A stretch of DNA of 64,000 nucleotides from Acinetobacter vivianii (GCF_014635885.1 NZ_BMDR01000001.1:248001-312000); one strand, 5' to 3'; counted from the first letter of the stretch, positions 9,459-20,577 are shown. Notes: generated by a model not told the origin, from the letters alone. Made by a program: numbers and translations.

Positions 9459-9722
9459 ATTATGTTTTAAAATTTCTGTCAATTTTTTTTATGCATGGAA
9501 TTTGAGCAAAGATTTAGATTTTAAAAAATGAGAATGCTAAGCAGCTGATATTTATTTAAATCTAGCTTGGGGATTTTTTTTACTAAAAATGGACGCTTTC
9601 CCATTTTGCTTAAAAAGGCTTTATTTGATGTATGAGTAATATTTAGACAAGATTGATGATTCCCAAAAAACTTGATTGGGATTTTTATGAGTAAAGAAAG
9701 AAGGGGCCTAAGGATTTGATTT

Positions 9723-10538
9723 TTATATTACATTGCGTAGCTCATTAGCAGTATTACGCAGCAAAGGCAAAATTTGCTGGACTAAATAATCTTCTTGTAC
9801 ACGATTGGTTTGCGACATACAGTTAAGCGCCGCAATGGCTTTACCTTGTGCATTCAGCACAGGAACTGCAATCGCAATCACGCCCAGCTCATGTTCTTCT
9901 TTTGATAGACAATAGTCCGAAAATGAGATGCTTTTTAGCACGTCTATAAACGTAGCTTCATCGATAATTGTAAAAGGGGTTAAGCGCTTTAAGCCATAAC
10001 TTTTGACCCAATCGTGTTGAGCCTGTTCAGGTAGCGCTGCCAATAAAACCTTTCCTGTCGAGGTGGCATGTGCAGGTAGGCGATTACCTAAATGCATGCC
10101 ATAAGGACTGACCCGCAAATTGTCGTGTTGAGGAAGATAGCTACGGGCAATCGGGACTACTTCATTGTCATCCAAGACCACCAGAGAAAAGGTTAAAGAG
10201 GTTTGGGCACACAAAAGATTCAGAAAAGATTGGGCGATTTTAGGTAGATGGGCAGAACTTAGATAAGAGCTAGAAAGACGTAACACTCGATGGGTTAGCC
10301 AGAAATAATGCTCATCTGTTTCCAAATAGCCTAAGTATTTTAAAGTTTTTAAATGTCTACGTGCTGCTGTTCGGCTAATGCCAGTACGTTCAGCGACTTG
10401 AGTAACGTTCAAACGTTGGCGATCAATTCCAAAAGCTTCAAGTAGAGCCAGACCTTTGGCTAAACCTGCAATATAGTCTTCCTGACGAATACGTTCGTGT
10501 GAACTTGGGTGCTCTAAAAAAGCATCGGTAGAGGACAT
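9723..10538 (-). CDS. pobR: IclR-family activator PobR
   Basis: 271 residues, matching the length of Acinetobacter PobR. Residues 20-85 form the IclR winged helix (AEGLALLEAFG-like start, then ERTGISRTAARRHLKTL), and the C-terminal IclR effector domain contains AHATSTGKVLLAAL and the conserved GVIAIAVPVLN. PobR activates pobA in response to 4-hydroxybenzoate in Acinetobacter. ATG at 10538 is preceded directly by an AAGGAAGG ribosome-binding site, so the longer reading to 10670 is unlikely. Divergent from pobA with a 142-bp shared control region. Confidence 0.92.
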   Translation of the reverse strand: MSSTDAFLEHPSSHERIRQEDYIAGLAKGLALLEAFGIDRQRLNVTQVAERTGISRTAARRHLKTLKYLGYLETDEHYFWLTHRVLRLSSSYLSSAHLPKIAQSFLNLLCAQTSLTFSLVVLDDNEVVPIARSYLPQHDNLRVSPYGMHLGNRLPAHATSTGKVLLAALPEQAQHDWVKSYGLKRLTPFTIIDEATFIDVLKSISFSDYCLSKEEHELGVIAIAVPVLNAQGKAIAALNCMSQTNRVQEDYLVQQILPLLRNTANELRNVI

Positions 10539-10566
10539 CCTTCCTTCCTTGTTATTTTGCATGTTT

Positions 10567-10583
10567 TGTCCGATATTCGGACA
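10567..10583. promoter_or_regulatory. Candidate PobR operator
   Basis: Palindrome TGTCCGA-TAT-TCGGACA with perfect 7-bp arms, located between the divergent pobR and pobA genes. Position and symmetry fit an IclR-type operator that serves both promoters. Confidence 0.6.
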
Positions 10584-10596
10584 CATGGAATGATAA

Positions 10597-11889
<1,293 letters not shown>

Positions 11890-11918
11890 CAGCATAACTT
11901 TTTGATCAATAGAGATTA

Positions 11919-11952
11919 AAAAAGCCTGTGCATATGAATGGACAGGCTTTTT
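11919..11952. terminator. Bidirectional terminator between pobA and the ABC1 kinase gene
   Basis: Stem AAAAAGCCTGT / ACAGGCTTTTT with a 12-nt loop, between convergent genes. Confidence 0.85.
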
Positions 11953-11975
11953 CTCATTTCACAGGAAATGATTGA

Positions 11976-13349
11976 TTAAGCAAATTGACGAATCATTTTG
12001 CGGACATTAGTTTTTGCATCAATTACGGTCATAAAGGTGTAGGCACCAATAAATTTACGGCTAATAAACATAAATTCTTTTGGTGGGACCGAGAAATAAC
12101 GGGAAGCCATCGATTGTCCAGCCTGTTGCATCACACGGCTATGGAGCTGGCTTTTTTTCCAGTCATAACGGTCTTGATCATCCATAATTCCCGCAGGCAT
12201 ATCTGGATTGTTTTCTGGACAGCTAAAGGCTTCCGTTGCAATCAGGAACACATCTGCCATACCCGGTTTGACGCTTTCTGGCATACCATCAAAGAATTCA
12301 TAACCTTTCATGGCTTTGACCATCGCGGTTTTGTCATGATCATAGCCAGCTTGAATCAGGTTACGTGCGACTGTCAGCAAGTTGTTATCGAACTGTCGAA
12401 TTGCACCGAAGTCGAGTAAAACGATTTTATCGTTGACTTCACTGCCATCACCCAAACGAACCAGATAATTACCAAAGTTTGGATCGGTCTGCATTTCGCC
12501 CCATTCAAACAACTCACGCACTGCAATTTCTAAAGAAGCTTCGCCCAACTGGTTGCGGCGTTCTTGCGGCAGAGAAAGCATCACTGGGCTATTCACAGGG
12601 ACGCCACGTTCAAACGTCATACACAGTACTTTTTCAGCGCAGAACTCATCCACAATCTGAGGGACGATATAACGCGGATCATCTTTCAAACGTTCAGCGA
12701 AACGACGTGTAGTCGCTGCTTCAATTGCATAATCCACTTCGCGATGCATCATGTCACGAACTTCGTCAAACCATTGATCAAATTCACGGGTTTGCGGCAC
12801 CATCCGAGTCAGTTTCAGCATATTCTTGAACAGATTCATGTCTGAGTCGATCGCTTCGGCCACACCCGGGTACTGGATTTTAAGTACCAGTTCCTGACCA
12901 TCAGATTTACGGGTCGCGCGATGAACCTGAGCAAGTGAAGCTGTGCCAATCGGCTCATGATCGATGGTTAAATCATCAAGTTTTGAACCTAACTGATCTT
13001 GTAAATGTGCTTTTATTGCAGGCCAGGCGAGGGCCACGGTTTGATTGTTCAGGGTATTTAATGCTTGTGTAATTTCTTCAGGCAAAAAATGTTCGCCGTA
13101 TAGAGCCATCATCTGACCAATTTTGACGATTGAACCTTTAAGTTTGCCAATTTCAGAAACTAAATAATGCGCCTGTTCAGCCATGGCTTTTTTACGTTTC
13201 TTCTCTTTTTCTTCTTCACTTGAGAAAAGAGAAGTTGCACTTGCAGTTGCCCAACGTGTTCCAGCAAGTAAAGACGCTTTTGCGATAGATAAGCGACGAT
13301 CCACCGAGGAGGTTTTTAGATTCTTAAGCTTATCGTTCTGATCTGACAT
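11976..13349 (-). CDS. ABC1/UbiB/AarF-family atypical kinase
   Basis: 457 residues. Family marks in order: the KxGQ motif in KLKGSIVKIGQMM (about residues 70-82), the Ala-rich loop EPIGTASLAQVHRA (about 130), the ATP-site Lys in LVLKIQYPG, QTDPNFGNYL of the catalytic loop and LLDFGAIR as the metal-binding DFG. UbiB-type members support ubiquinone biosynthesis or lipid homeostasis and show ATPase activity. This soluble member lacks the C-terminal membrane helices of UbiB and stands alone, so the ubiquinone role is not certain. Confidence 0.85.
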   Translation of the reverse strand: MSDQNDKLKNLKTSSVDRRLSIAKASLLAGTRWATASATSLFSSEEEKEKKRKKAMAEQAHYLVSEIGKLKGSIVKIGQMMALYGEHFLPEEITQALNTLNNQTVALAWPAIKAHLQDQLGSKLDDLTIDHEPIGTASLAQVHRATRKSDGQELVLKIQYPGVAEAIDSDMNLFKNMLKLTRMVPQTREFDQWFDEVRDMMHREVDYAIEAATTRRFAERLKDDPRYIVPQIVDEFCAEKVLCMTFERGVPVNSPVMLSLPQERRNQLGEASLEIAVRELFEWGEMQTDPNFGNYLVRLGDGSEVNDKIVLLDFGAIRQFDNNLLTVARNLIQAGYDHDKTAMVKAMKGYEFFDGMPESVKPGMADVFLIATEAFSCPENNPDMPAGIMDDQDRYDWKKSQLHSRVMQQAGQSMASRYFSVPPKEFMFISRKFIGAYTFMTVIDAKTNVRKMIRQFA

Positions 13350-13543
13350 GAAAGAAAAATCCTATGCTGAAATCGGAGGGTTGAAAGCCGAGAGATGAAT
13401 TGTAGCGGATATTACCGCTTTTGAACGTATTAAAATAGTTCAATCTCTTGAATTATCAGTCTAAATTTGTGCAATAGGGGAATTGTCCACAAATAGCCTA
13501 AGTAGAATTTAGATCTATCTTTTGGCTTTTGTATACATATGTC

Positions 13544-13870
13544 CTAAATTTTAAACTGAATTTTTAATGCTGCCCGTTTCATGAGTGCGGCTCGATGGGT
13601 ATGAATATGTTTAATCAACATGCGCTTGACCTGACTATGATGAAAGCCGAGCGCATAAGCTTTCACGATAATAATACTGGGCAGTGTAAAGAAAAAATAC
13701 TTGGTGTCGTCTAAAGTCGCATCTTTAAAAACATCTTCTTCAACGAGGAGGTCTTTTAAAAACTGTTTTTCCGCTTGGACAGTAGAAGAGCTTTCATCGT
13801 CCCAATAATTCTGGCGCATTGCCATCAAATTATTATGTTTATAACTCATGAATTGTTTGAGCCTGTGCAT
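13544..13870 (-). CDS. Small hypothetical protein
   Basis: Up to 108 residues; ATG at 13849 (MSYKHNN) gives 101 residues and is an equally good start. No signal peptide. The middle contains DTKYFFFTLPSIIIVKAYALGF, readable as an amphipathic or membrane-associated segment, and the C-terminus is rich in His, Arg and Lys (HHSQVKRMLIKHIHTHRA). The gene stands alone between the ABC1 kinase and ybaK. Function unknown. Confidence 0.55.
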   Translation of the reverse strand: MHRLKQFMSYKHNNLMAMRQNYWDDESSSTVQAEKQFLKDLLVEEDVFKDATLDDTKYFFFTLPSIIIVKAYALGFHHSQVKRMLIKHIHTHRAALMKRAALKIQFKI

Positions 13871-14015
13871 TTCATCTTTAGCAAATATATGAGGTTGTTT
13901 GATGATTTATCAAGAATAGATTTATGATCAAAATAGCCTAAGCAAATTTAATCTTTCATTTTTAAAGTGCTACACTTATCTCACTTTATCCTTAAAGCAA
14001 AAATACTGAATAGAT

Positions 14016-14483
14016 ATGACACCCGCTTGTAAGTTGTTAGAAAAAAATAAAATACCTTTTTCAATTCATGAATATGAACATGATGCCAATGCAAAAAATT
14101 TTGGGCTGGAAGCCGCAGAAAAGTTAAATCTAAAGGTTGAAGAAGTATTTAAAACCTTAATGGTCACAGATGAAAAAAATTACTTTATTGCAATTTTACC
14201 CGTGAATCATCAACTCAATCTGAAAAAGGTTGCCGCAGCAGTGGCCTGCAAGAAATTACAAATGGCCAATCCAAAAGATGCTGAACGCTTAACTGGCTAT
14301 CTGGTTGGGGGGATTAGCCCTCTCGGACAAAAGAAACGACTGAAAACCGTGATTGATGCTACGGCGCAAAATTTTGCCAAAATTTATGTCAGTGGGGGCA
14401 AAAGAGGACTAGATATTGGATTGAACCCTCAGGATCTGGCTAAGTTATTGGGTGCTCAATTTGTTGATGTACTTGATTTATAA
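14016..14483 (+). CDS. ybaK: Cys-tRNA(Pro)/Cys-tRNA(Cys) deacylase YbaK
   Basis: 155-residue YbaK/EbsC editing protein that hydrolyses mischarged aminoacyl-tRNA in the cytosol. The conserved Lys lies in EEVFKTLMV (residue 46) and the substrate pocket includes [15 protein letters not shown] and [15 protein letters not shown]. Length is normal for the family. A strong hairpin follows. Confidence 0.93.
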   Translation: MTPACKLLEKNKIPFSIHEYEHDANAKNFGLEAAEKLNLKVEEVFKTLMVTDEKNYFIAILPVNHQLNLKKVAAAVACKKLQMANPKDAERLTGYLVGGISPLGQKKRLKTVIDATAQNFAKIYVSGGKRGLDIGLNPQDLAKLLGAQFVDVLDL

Positions 14484-14553
14484 AAATATTGATATTGAGT
14501 GTTAAAGTTCTTCTTAATTCAACTGTGATAATTAAAAGCTAAAGATTGGAACA

Positions 14554-14581
14554 ACGATAGATATCAGAAGATATCTATCGT
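14554..14581. terminator. Bidirectional hairpin between ybaK and the TonB receptor gene
   Basis: Perfect 12-bp stem ACGATAGATATC / GATATCTATCGT with an AGAA tetraloop, between convergent genes. No T-run, so termination strength is uncertain. Confidence 0.6.
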
Positions 14582-14596
14582 ATTTGAGCTTCTGAA

Positions 14597-16828
14597 TTAC
14601 CATTTATGTGTATAAGACACTTTAGCGGTTACGCCACTCGCGAGTAAGTGACTGGTATTATTACTATTTCGCATCAGCTGGCTATAAAGCGGATAGTATT
14701 CACGATTGAACATATTTTCGATTCCAATCGTCACCGTATCCTGTTTATTGATGGCAAAACTGCTGATTAAATCCGCTGTGGTATAGGATTTGACATCATA
14801 GCGACCGAAGCCATTGTTACCATTGAGACGGTAATCTTCTGCACCGAAATATGTCGCCTGAATACGGTTGGTCCACGTATCGGTCGGGCTATAGGAAATG
14901 TAGGCGGTAATTTTTAACGGCGGGATACGGAAACCGGTCATATCCTGTTCGGTATGACTATTTTGTGGGGTTTCACGACCTTTCATCCAGCTAACGCTAC
15001 CGCCAGCGCCCCAGACTTTGGCATCTTCAAGATAATCTAGAGTAGCTTCTACACCGGTCACTTTTTCCTTGGTTCGGGTCAAAATTAATCCATTGCCAAA
15101 GGATTGCACGCCACCCAGATCGGACGTGGAATGGAATACGGCTAAACTTGAGCTAAAGTTATTGAAATGGCCATTCCAGCCGAGTTCATAATTATCTACT
15201 TTGACAGGTTCTAAGAATGAAGAACCTAAGTCAAAATCTTTTCCTGCATTACGAATAACAACACCGACATCGGGTAACTGGAAACCTTGATTAAATGAGG
15301 CATAAATCGAATGTTCGTCATTTGGTGAGAAAGTAAGATTGGCATTGTACAACCATGCATCAGCCTTTACTTTACCGCCCTGAACGGTATAGGGATTAGG
15401 TTCTTTGAGCTGCGACAAAGGCACAAAACTATCAATTTTTGCATAGCTGTCTTCATAGCGCGTGCCGACTTCAGCTGACCATTGATCGTTAAATCGGTGT
15501 TTTAATTGAGCGAATGCGCCCATGCTTTGAGTGGTGAGCTCAGGTAAATAAATCAGCTTTCCATTTTTCACGAATTCGAGGCCACCAGATTGGTCATAGA
15601 TATTCTGATCGAAAGTATCCAGCGGCATTTCGCTCTTTTCACGGCTAAAGTCGCCACCCCACACGAGAGAGCTATCTCCAAGAAACTCAAGCGGAGTACT
15701 TACAGTCAAGCGGCTGCCCAATACATTATTTTCTTGATAAACCTGATCGACTTGTCCACCTCGGGTAGGGACTTTACGGGCATCAAATGGCGAAAAGCGG
15801 GTGAAAAAGTCTCGATAATAAATTTGAGCATCTACCTTATTGCCGAACAAATCTTTATGACTATAAGTCAGATTATAAATCTGGTTTTCATTTTTATTTT
15901 GTTCTTTTAATTTCAATCCTTTGATTGCCTTCGCAGGGACACTTCCTGGCGGTAATTGGGCAACGCTTGGATCAGAAGCATAGTCAGAATCTTGTTCCGC
16001 ATTATAATAATTCGCGGCAAGTTGCAGGTACTGGTTGTCATCAATGTGATATCCAAGTTTAGTGCCAATGCTATAGGCATCCGCATCAAAAAGATCACCC
16101 TGACTTGGTTCCGGTGCAACCCGTTTGCCTCGCGCATCGTAAGGGCTGCCAATGCGTTGATAGCCAAAATCCAGTGCATAGTCGAAATCGTTCAAACTAC
16201 CCGAAAAATATTGATGAATGTCTCCACTTAAGGCATCCGAACGAGGATTGGTCAGTGAACTTTGTAATCCAACTACGGTCTTGGCGCTTGGTTCACCGCC
16301 TGCCGCTTTTGTCGTAATAGAAATGGTTCCGCCCGCAGCTCCACTACCATAGATCGCATTACTTCCACGTATCACTTCAATATTGCTGATACTCTCAGGA
16401 TCTATTGCAGAAAGCCCTCTTGAAGTATCACGGGTGAGATTCATCGGGACGCCATCGACCAGAATCAGTGCATTACGGCCGCGTAAGGTTTGCCCATAAT
16501 CGGTAATGGTGCGACTGGAATCGGATAAGCCAGGCACGACTTTGGCGAGTACAGTGGCAATGTTGCCCGATGAGGCATTTTTCAAAATTTCAATTTGCTG
16601 TTCATCGAGTCGAGTAACCTGCTTGGCAGAAGAGGAGAGTTCATCTGAGCGTGATGCGGAAATGGTAATTGTTGGTAGTTGCTCAGTCTTATTGTCTGAA
16701 AGTGTTGCTTCGGTTGAAGCTGCGGCAAAAGAAGCGTTTGAAAATAAAATAAATCCACTCATGGATAAAAGTGGAATAATATTTTTTGTATCTGATGTGT
16801 GATGCCGTCTTTTATTGCTTTTCATCAT
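14597..16828 (-). CDS. TonB-dependent siderophore receptor (first of two in the cluster)
   Basis: 743 residues: N-terminal signal region with hydrophobic IIPLLSMSGFILFSNASFAAA, a TonB-box-like LPTITISASR, a plug domain (about residues 55-170, with DYGQTLRGRNALILVDGVP and IEVIRGSNAIYGSGAAGG) and a beta-barrel ending in an aromatic-poor YTHKW. It is clearly paralogous to the receptor at 27269: both share YGQT(L/M)RGRN, the DGVxxxxxRDxSR pattern and the KAIKGLKL motif. Divergent from the NIS synthetase gene, with a Fur-like site at 16846. Likely ferric hydroxamate-citrate siderophore uptake; exact ligand unknown. Confidence 0.88.
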   Translation of the reverse strand: MMKSNKRRHHTSDTKNIIPLLSMSGFILFSNASFAAASTEATLSDNKTEQLPTITISASRSDELSSSAKQVTRLDEQQIEILKNASSGNIATVLAKVVPGLSDSSRTITDYGQTLRGRNALILVDGVPMNLTRDTSRGLSAIDPESISNIEVIRGSNAIYGSGAAGGTISITTKAAGGEPSAKTVVGLQSSLTNPRSDALSGDIHQYFSGSLNDFDYALDFGYQRIGSPYDARGKRVAPEPSQGDLFDADAYSIGTKLGYHIDDNQYLQLAANYYNAEQDSDYASDPSVAQLPPGSVPAKAIKGLKLKEQNKNENQIYNLTYSHKDLFGNKVDAQIYYRDFFTRFSPFDARKVPTRGGQVDQVYQENNVLGSRLTVSTPLEFLGDSSLVWGGDFSREKSEMPLDTFDQNIYDQSGGLEFVKNGKLIYLPELTTQSMGAFAQLKHRFNDQWSAEVGTRYEDSYAKIDSFVPLSQLKEPNPYTVQGGKVKADAWLYNANLTFSPNDEHSIYASFNQGFQLPDVGVVIRNAGKDFDLGSSFLEPVKVDNYELGWNGHFNNFSSSLAVFHSTSDLGGVQSFGNGLILTRTKEKVTGVEATLDYLEDAKVWGAGGSVSWMKGRETPQNSHTEQDMTGFRIPPLKITAYISYSPTDTWTNRIQATYFGAEDYRLNGNNGFGRYDVKSYTTADLISSFAINKQDTVTIGIENMFNREYYPLYSQLMRNSNNTSHLLASGVTAKVSYTHKW

Positions 16829-16845
16829 TGTTCCTGTGATCTCAC

Positions 16846-16864
16846 CCTGAGAATGATTTTTAAA
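16846..16864. promoter_or_regulatory. Fur-box-like site of the first TonB receptor
   Basis: GAGAATGATTTTTAAATTT lies just upstream of the receptor start. It resembles half of the Fur consensus and matches the core (ATCATTCTCA on the other strand) found before the second receptor at 27178. Confidence 0.5.
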
Positions 16865-17226
16865 TTTTCGGCATTATAGTGGAGAAAATAGGGAACAGTG
16901 CAACGGCGAAAAGTGATCATTTTTATAAAGTGATGCAAGAGAAGGGCAATAAGTCAGATGAAGCATTCTAGAAAGGCATAACTGAGCTATTTTTTGATGT
17001 TTTGTGCAATTAAAGTCATCATTTTGGGCTGTTTTTGTTTTAGTGCACTGTTATTTATAGGATTTTAAAATCACAAAAAACTATTGCCGATGAGTAAATT
17101 ATCATTTTATCAAATAAGAACTATTATTATCTTTTTGTATCTCATTTTGCTTAAAGCATCTCTAAAGTAAGTTAATTCAATCGATTAGATTGTAATTTTT
17201 GCGGGCAGTGCTGAATTGAAAATATA

Positions 17227-17245
17227 AATGATAATAATTATCATT
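17227..17245. promoter_or_regulatory. Fur box upstream of bfnA
   Basis: AATGATAATAATTATCATT is a near-perfect 19-bp palindrome, very close to the Fur consensus GATAATGATAATCATTATC. It lies 100 bp upstream of the first NIS synthetase gene in the 516-bp divergent region 16829-17344, which shows no gene. It predicts iron repression of the operon. Confidence 0.85.
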
Positions 17246-17344
17246 AGCTTCGTCTTAAACGTAACGTAGTTCCGCTTAGGATATGTTTATGGCCTAAAAC
17301 ATTTCGAAAAATAAATCAGATCTCTGAATAGAGGATATAATCGG

Positions 17345-19129
17345 ATGCAATCACTTGCCAATCGGTTGGCGATACAACACTTCGTCAACGCCTATACGCA
17401 AGAAACAGGCAAAGGTCACTTGCTTAATAAAAATCAGCAAAGTCCACAACAACACGCGTTTAGCCAAGGTTTGACGCTGTTAACCATTCCGATCCATTCC
17501 ATTCAAGCACAGTGCTATTTCCCGTTAGTGTACGTCAGCCGAGTCGGGCGACATCGCTTAGCCGACCTGCCGCAAATTATTATTCAAGGACAAGTAAGAA
17601 CATTCAGTCCCGTTGCAATCGTTGGTCTTTTGCTGGAAGAACTGGTTTTTGAATCTGATATTCCTTTAGATGCTGCTTCTTTGGTCGAAAAATGGATTCA
17701 AAGCCGTGATGCTTTACAGCAGTTTTTAGTACAACGTGAACATGATTTTGATGATCTGGTCAAAGCAGGTCAGAATTTTATTGAATCTGAACAGGCTTTG
17801 GTGCTCGGGCACAGTATGCACCCTGCACCAAAGAGTAGAACAGGTTTTGTGCATGAGGACTGGCTCAAGTTTTCTCCTGAACATAAAGGCCAGACTCAAC
17901 TACATTACTGGTTTGTGCATCAGGATTATATTGCTGAGGGCAGTGCGACCGATGAAGCGATTTCAGCCCAGCTTAAAAGCGCATTGCAATGGTATTTATC
18001 TGAAAATGATCTCAAGCTGCTCAACACGCATAGCGAGTATAAATTGCTGCCTTTACATCCTTGGCAGGCACGTTATTTACAAAGCAAGCCGTGGTTTGAG
18101 CGTTTAAAACAAACTGGACAACTGATTGATCTGGGCTTACGTGGCTGGCAATTTTCACCGACGACTTCGATTCGTACGCTGGCAAGTTTTAATGCGCCGT
18201 GGATGGTAAAACCCTCACTTTCTGTGATGATTACCAATTCAATTCGTGTCAATCTGGCGAAAGAGTGTCATCGTGGTGAACTGACCCATCGTTTGTGGCA
18301 CAGTGAATTTGGTCAGAATATTTTAAAACATTGTCCAAGTTTAAAAGCCGTTAATGATCCTGCATGGATGGCTTTGCAAATTGATGGTGAAGTGGTCAAT
18401 GAAAGTATCTGTATTTTCCGTGATCAACCCTTTAGTCCACAACAGCAAGTCACTTGTATTGCCTCATTATGTCAGGATCATCCAAGCAAGGATTTAAATC
18501 GTTTTAATGCGCTTTTCGCAAAAATTGCCAAAGCACATCCTGAAATGGATCATTCCGAGATTGCACTGGACTGGTTTAACCGCTTCCTTGAAGTGAGTCT
18601 GCAACCATTAATGTATCTCTATCATCGTTATGGGATGGCATTCGAATCTCATCAGCAAAATGTGTTGCTGGAAATGGATAATCATTTTCCAAAGACCTTG
18701 TGGCTACGTGACAATCAAGGCTTCTACTATATTGAAGAATTTGCCACTGAGATTTTAAAGGCTTTACCTGAGCTGAAAGAAAAGGCATTTGCAGTCGGGC
18801 CGAAAGACTTCGTTGATGAACGTTTCAGTTATTATTTCTTTGGAAATACCTTGTTCGGCATTATCAATGCGATTGGTGCAACGGGCTACATGAGTGAAGA
18901 TGTTCTGCTTGAGCATTTAAAAGTCTTCTTGCAGGATTTATTGCAGCAGTATCCTGACAGTACCTTGTTACAGGGTTTATTGTTTAACGAAACCTTGCCA
19001 TATAAAGGTAACTTGCTGACACGCTTGCATGAGCTGGATGAATTGATTGCTCCAGTTGAGCATCAGTCGGTCTATGTGCAATTGCAAAATCCTCTGTTTA
19101 TTGAACAGAAGGATGTGAGCTATGCTTGA
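17345..19129 (+). CDS. bfnA: NIS siderophore synthetase (IucA/IucC family)
   Basis: 594-residue NRPS-independent siderophore synthetase, an ATP-dependent ligase that joins citrate-type carboxylates to amines or hydroxamates. Motifs in order: GHSMHPAPKSRTGF, LHPWQARYL, SPTTSIRTL, KPSLSVMITNSIRVN, FESHQQNVLL and the LRDNQGFYY active-site strand, then a ferric iron reductase FhuF-like C-terminal part. Start ATG 17345 follows GAGGATA. It is first of twelve collinear genes whose order agrees, as I recall it, with baumannoferrin bfnA-L; the symbol rests on that order. Overlaps the next gene by 8 bp. Confidence 0.88.
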   Translation: MQSLANRLAIQHFVNAYTQETGKGHLLNKNQQSPQQHAFSQGLTLLTIPIHSIQAQCYFPLVYVSRVGRHRLADLPQIIIQGQVRTFSPVAIVGLLLEELVFESDIPLDAASLVEKWIQSRDALQQFLVQREHDFDDLVKAGQNFIESEQALVLGHSMHPAPKSRTGFVHEDWLKFSPEHKGQTQLHYWFVHQDYIAEGSATDEAISAQLKSALQWYLSENDLKLLNTHSEYKLLPLHPWQARYLQSKPWFERLKQTGQLIDLGLRGWQFSPTTSIRTLASFNAPWMVKPSLSVMITNSIRVNLAKECHRGELTHRLWHSEFGQNILKHCPSLKAVNDPAWMALQIDGEVVNESICIFRDQPFSPQQQVTCIASLCQDHPSKDLNRFNALFAKIAKAHPEMDHSEIALDWFNRFLEVSLQPLMYLYHRYGMAFESHQQNVLLEMDNHFPKTLWLRDNQGFYYIEEFATEILKALPELKEKAFAVGPKDFVDERFSYYFFGNTLFGIINAIGATGYMSEDVLLEHLKVFLQDLLQQYPDSTLLQGLLFNETLPYKGNLLTRLHELDELIAPVEHQSVYVQLQNPLFIEQKDVSYA

Positions 19130-20555
19130 TTTTATTGGCATTGGGTTAGGGCCTTTTAATTTAAGTCTAGCCAGTTTGCTGCAAAATAAAAGTGATCTTA
19201 ACTATCAGTTCTTTGAACAAAAAGATGGTTTTGACTGGCATGCGGGCATGCAATTGCCCAATGCCTTGCTGCAAGTTCCGTTTATGGCGGATCTGGTCAG
19301 TCTGGTTGAGCCGACTAGTCCTTATAGCTTTCTCAATTATTTAAAGCATCAGCAGCGTTTATATAAGTTTTACTTCCGTGAAAATTTATATATTCCACGT
19401 CAGGAATATAACCACTATTGTCAGTGGGTGGTGCAGCAGTTAGAGCATATTCAATTCAATAGCCGAGTTCTGGATGTTCAGCCGATTAAAGGCGGTTTTG
19501 AGGTTGAAGTTCTAGAAAATGGTGCGAAGCAGCACTATCAAACGCGTCAGCTGGTCTTGGGGATTGGTACAGTTCCGCATTTACCTGAAAGTTTGCAGCA
19601 GGCATATCCGAAAACAAAGCAATGCTTACATTCGGCTGAATATTTAAAGCAATGTCCTGCGCAGTTAACAGGGAATGTAGTGTTGATTGGTTCAGGCCAA
19701 TCAGCCGCGGAAATTTTTATCGATTTATTTGACCGTCAATATACGCAAGGAAAAACAACGCCTGATTTTCATTTGCATTGGCTGACACGCTCTGCGGGTT
19801 TTTTCCCGATGGAGAATACACCGTTGGGACTAGAACATTTCAGTCCTGACTATATGCAGTATTTCTATCATTTGCCAGCTGGATTAAAGGCTGAATTACC
19901 AGCCCAACAGGCCAATCTCTATAAGGGAATCAGTAGCAAGACCATTCGTGATATTTACGAGCGACTGTATCACCGTAGTATCGCTGGACATAACACCGAG
20001 GTCACACTCGCAGGCCATCATCAATTACAGCATGCCGAAGTGCTGGAAAATCAGAAAATTCGTTTGCGTTTCGAGCACCAGCAGCAAGGTGAACGTTATG
20101 TGCTGGATGCAGATAGTGTAATTGCGGCTACTGGCTATCGTTATCCAAAACCCGCTTTCTTGGAAAATCTGCAAACTTTGATTCCGCTTGATCAGACACA
20201 ACGCTGGCAAGTGAGTGCAGATTTTGAAGTGAACTATCAAGGCGATGGGCGAATTTTCCTGCAAAATATGGAAGTTTTCCATCATGGTGTTGGCACGCCA
20301 GATCTGGGGTTAGGCGCTCATCGGGCAGCCACCATTGCCAATCAGTTATTAGGCAAAGAACTGTTTAAGCTGGATCAGGCCCAGTCCTATCAACAATTTG
20401 GCGTGGCACCCTCTGTATCGTCAAAACAACCTGCGCGAAACCATGTGCAACTGGCTGATTCAGGATTATCCCGTGTGACGCATAAATCTGGACAGGTTCG
20501 GCATACTTCTCCCGCTTTTTATGCACAAGTAAAGTTGTCAGAGCACATTGACTAA
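19122..20555 (+). CDS. bfnB: FAD-dependent amine N-hydroxylase of siderophore biosynthesis
   Basis: 477-residue flavoprotein of the lysine/ornithine N-monooxygenase family (IucD, RhbE). FAD motif FIGIGLGPFNLSLASLL is at residues 4-20, the substrate/FAD segment WHAGMQLPNALLQVPFMADL at about 39-58, the NADPH motif VVLIGSGQSAAEIF at about 187 and the ATGYRYP motif near 337. It should hydroxylate a diamine (1,3-diaminopropane in acinetoferrin-type molecules) to prepare the hydroxamate. Overlap with bfnA by 8 bp indicates translational coupling. Confidence 0.9.
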   Translation: MLDFIGIGLGPFNLSLASLLQNKSDLNYQFFEQKDGFDWHAGMQLPNALLQVPFMADLVSLVEPTSPYSFLNYLKHQQRLYKFYFRENLYIPRQEYNHYCQWVVQQLEHIQFNSRVLDVQPIKGGFEVEVLENGAKQHYQTRQLVLGIGTVPHLPESLQQAYPKTKQCLHSAEYLKQCPAQLTGNVVLIGSGQSAAEIFIDLFDRQYTQGKTTPDFHLHWLTRSAGFFPMENTPLGLEHFSPDYMQYFYHLPAGLKAELPAQQANLYKGISSKTIRDIYERLYHRSIAGHNTEVTLAGHHQLQHAEVLENQKIRLRFEHQQQGERYVLDADSVIAATGYRYPKPAFLENLQTLIPLDQTQRWQVSADFEVNYQGDGRIFLQNMEVFHHGVGTPDLGLGAHRAATIANQLLGKELFKLDQAQSYQQFGVAPSVSSKQPARNHVQLADSGLSRVTHKSGQVRHTSPAFYAQVKLSEHID

Positions 20556-20577
20556 GGTCAACAGAGGAATCGCACGT

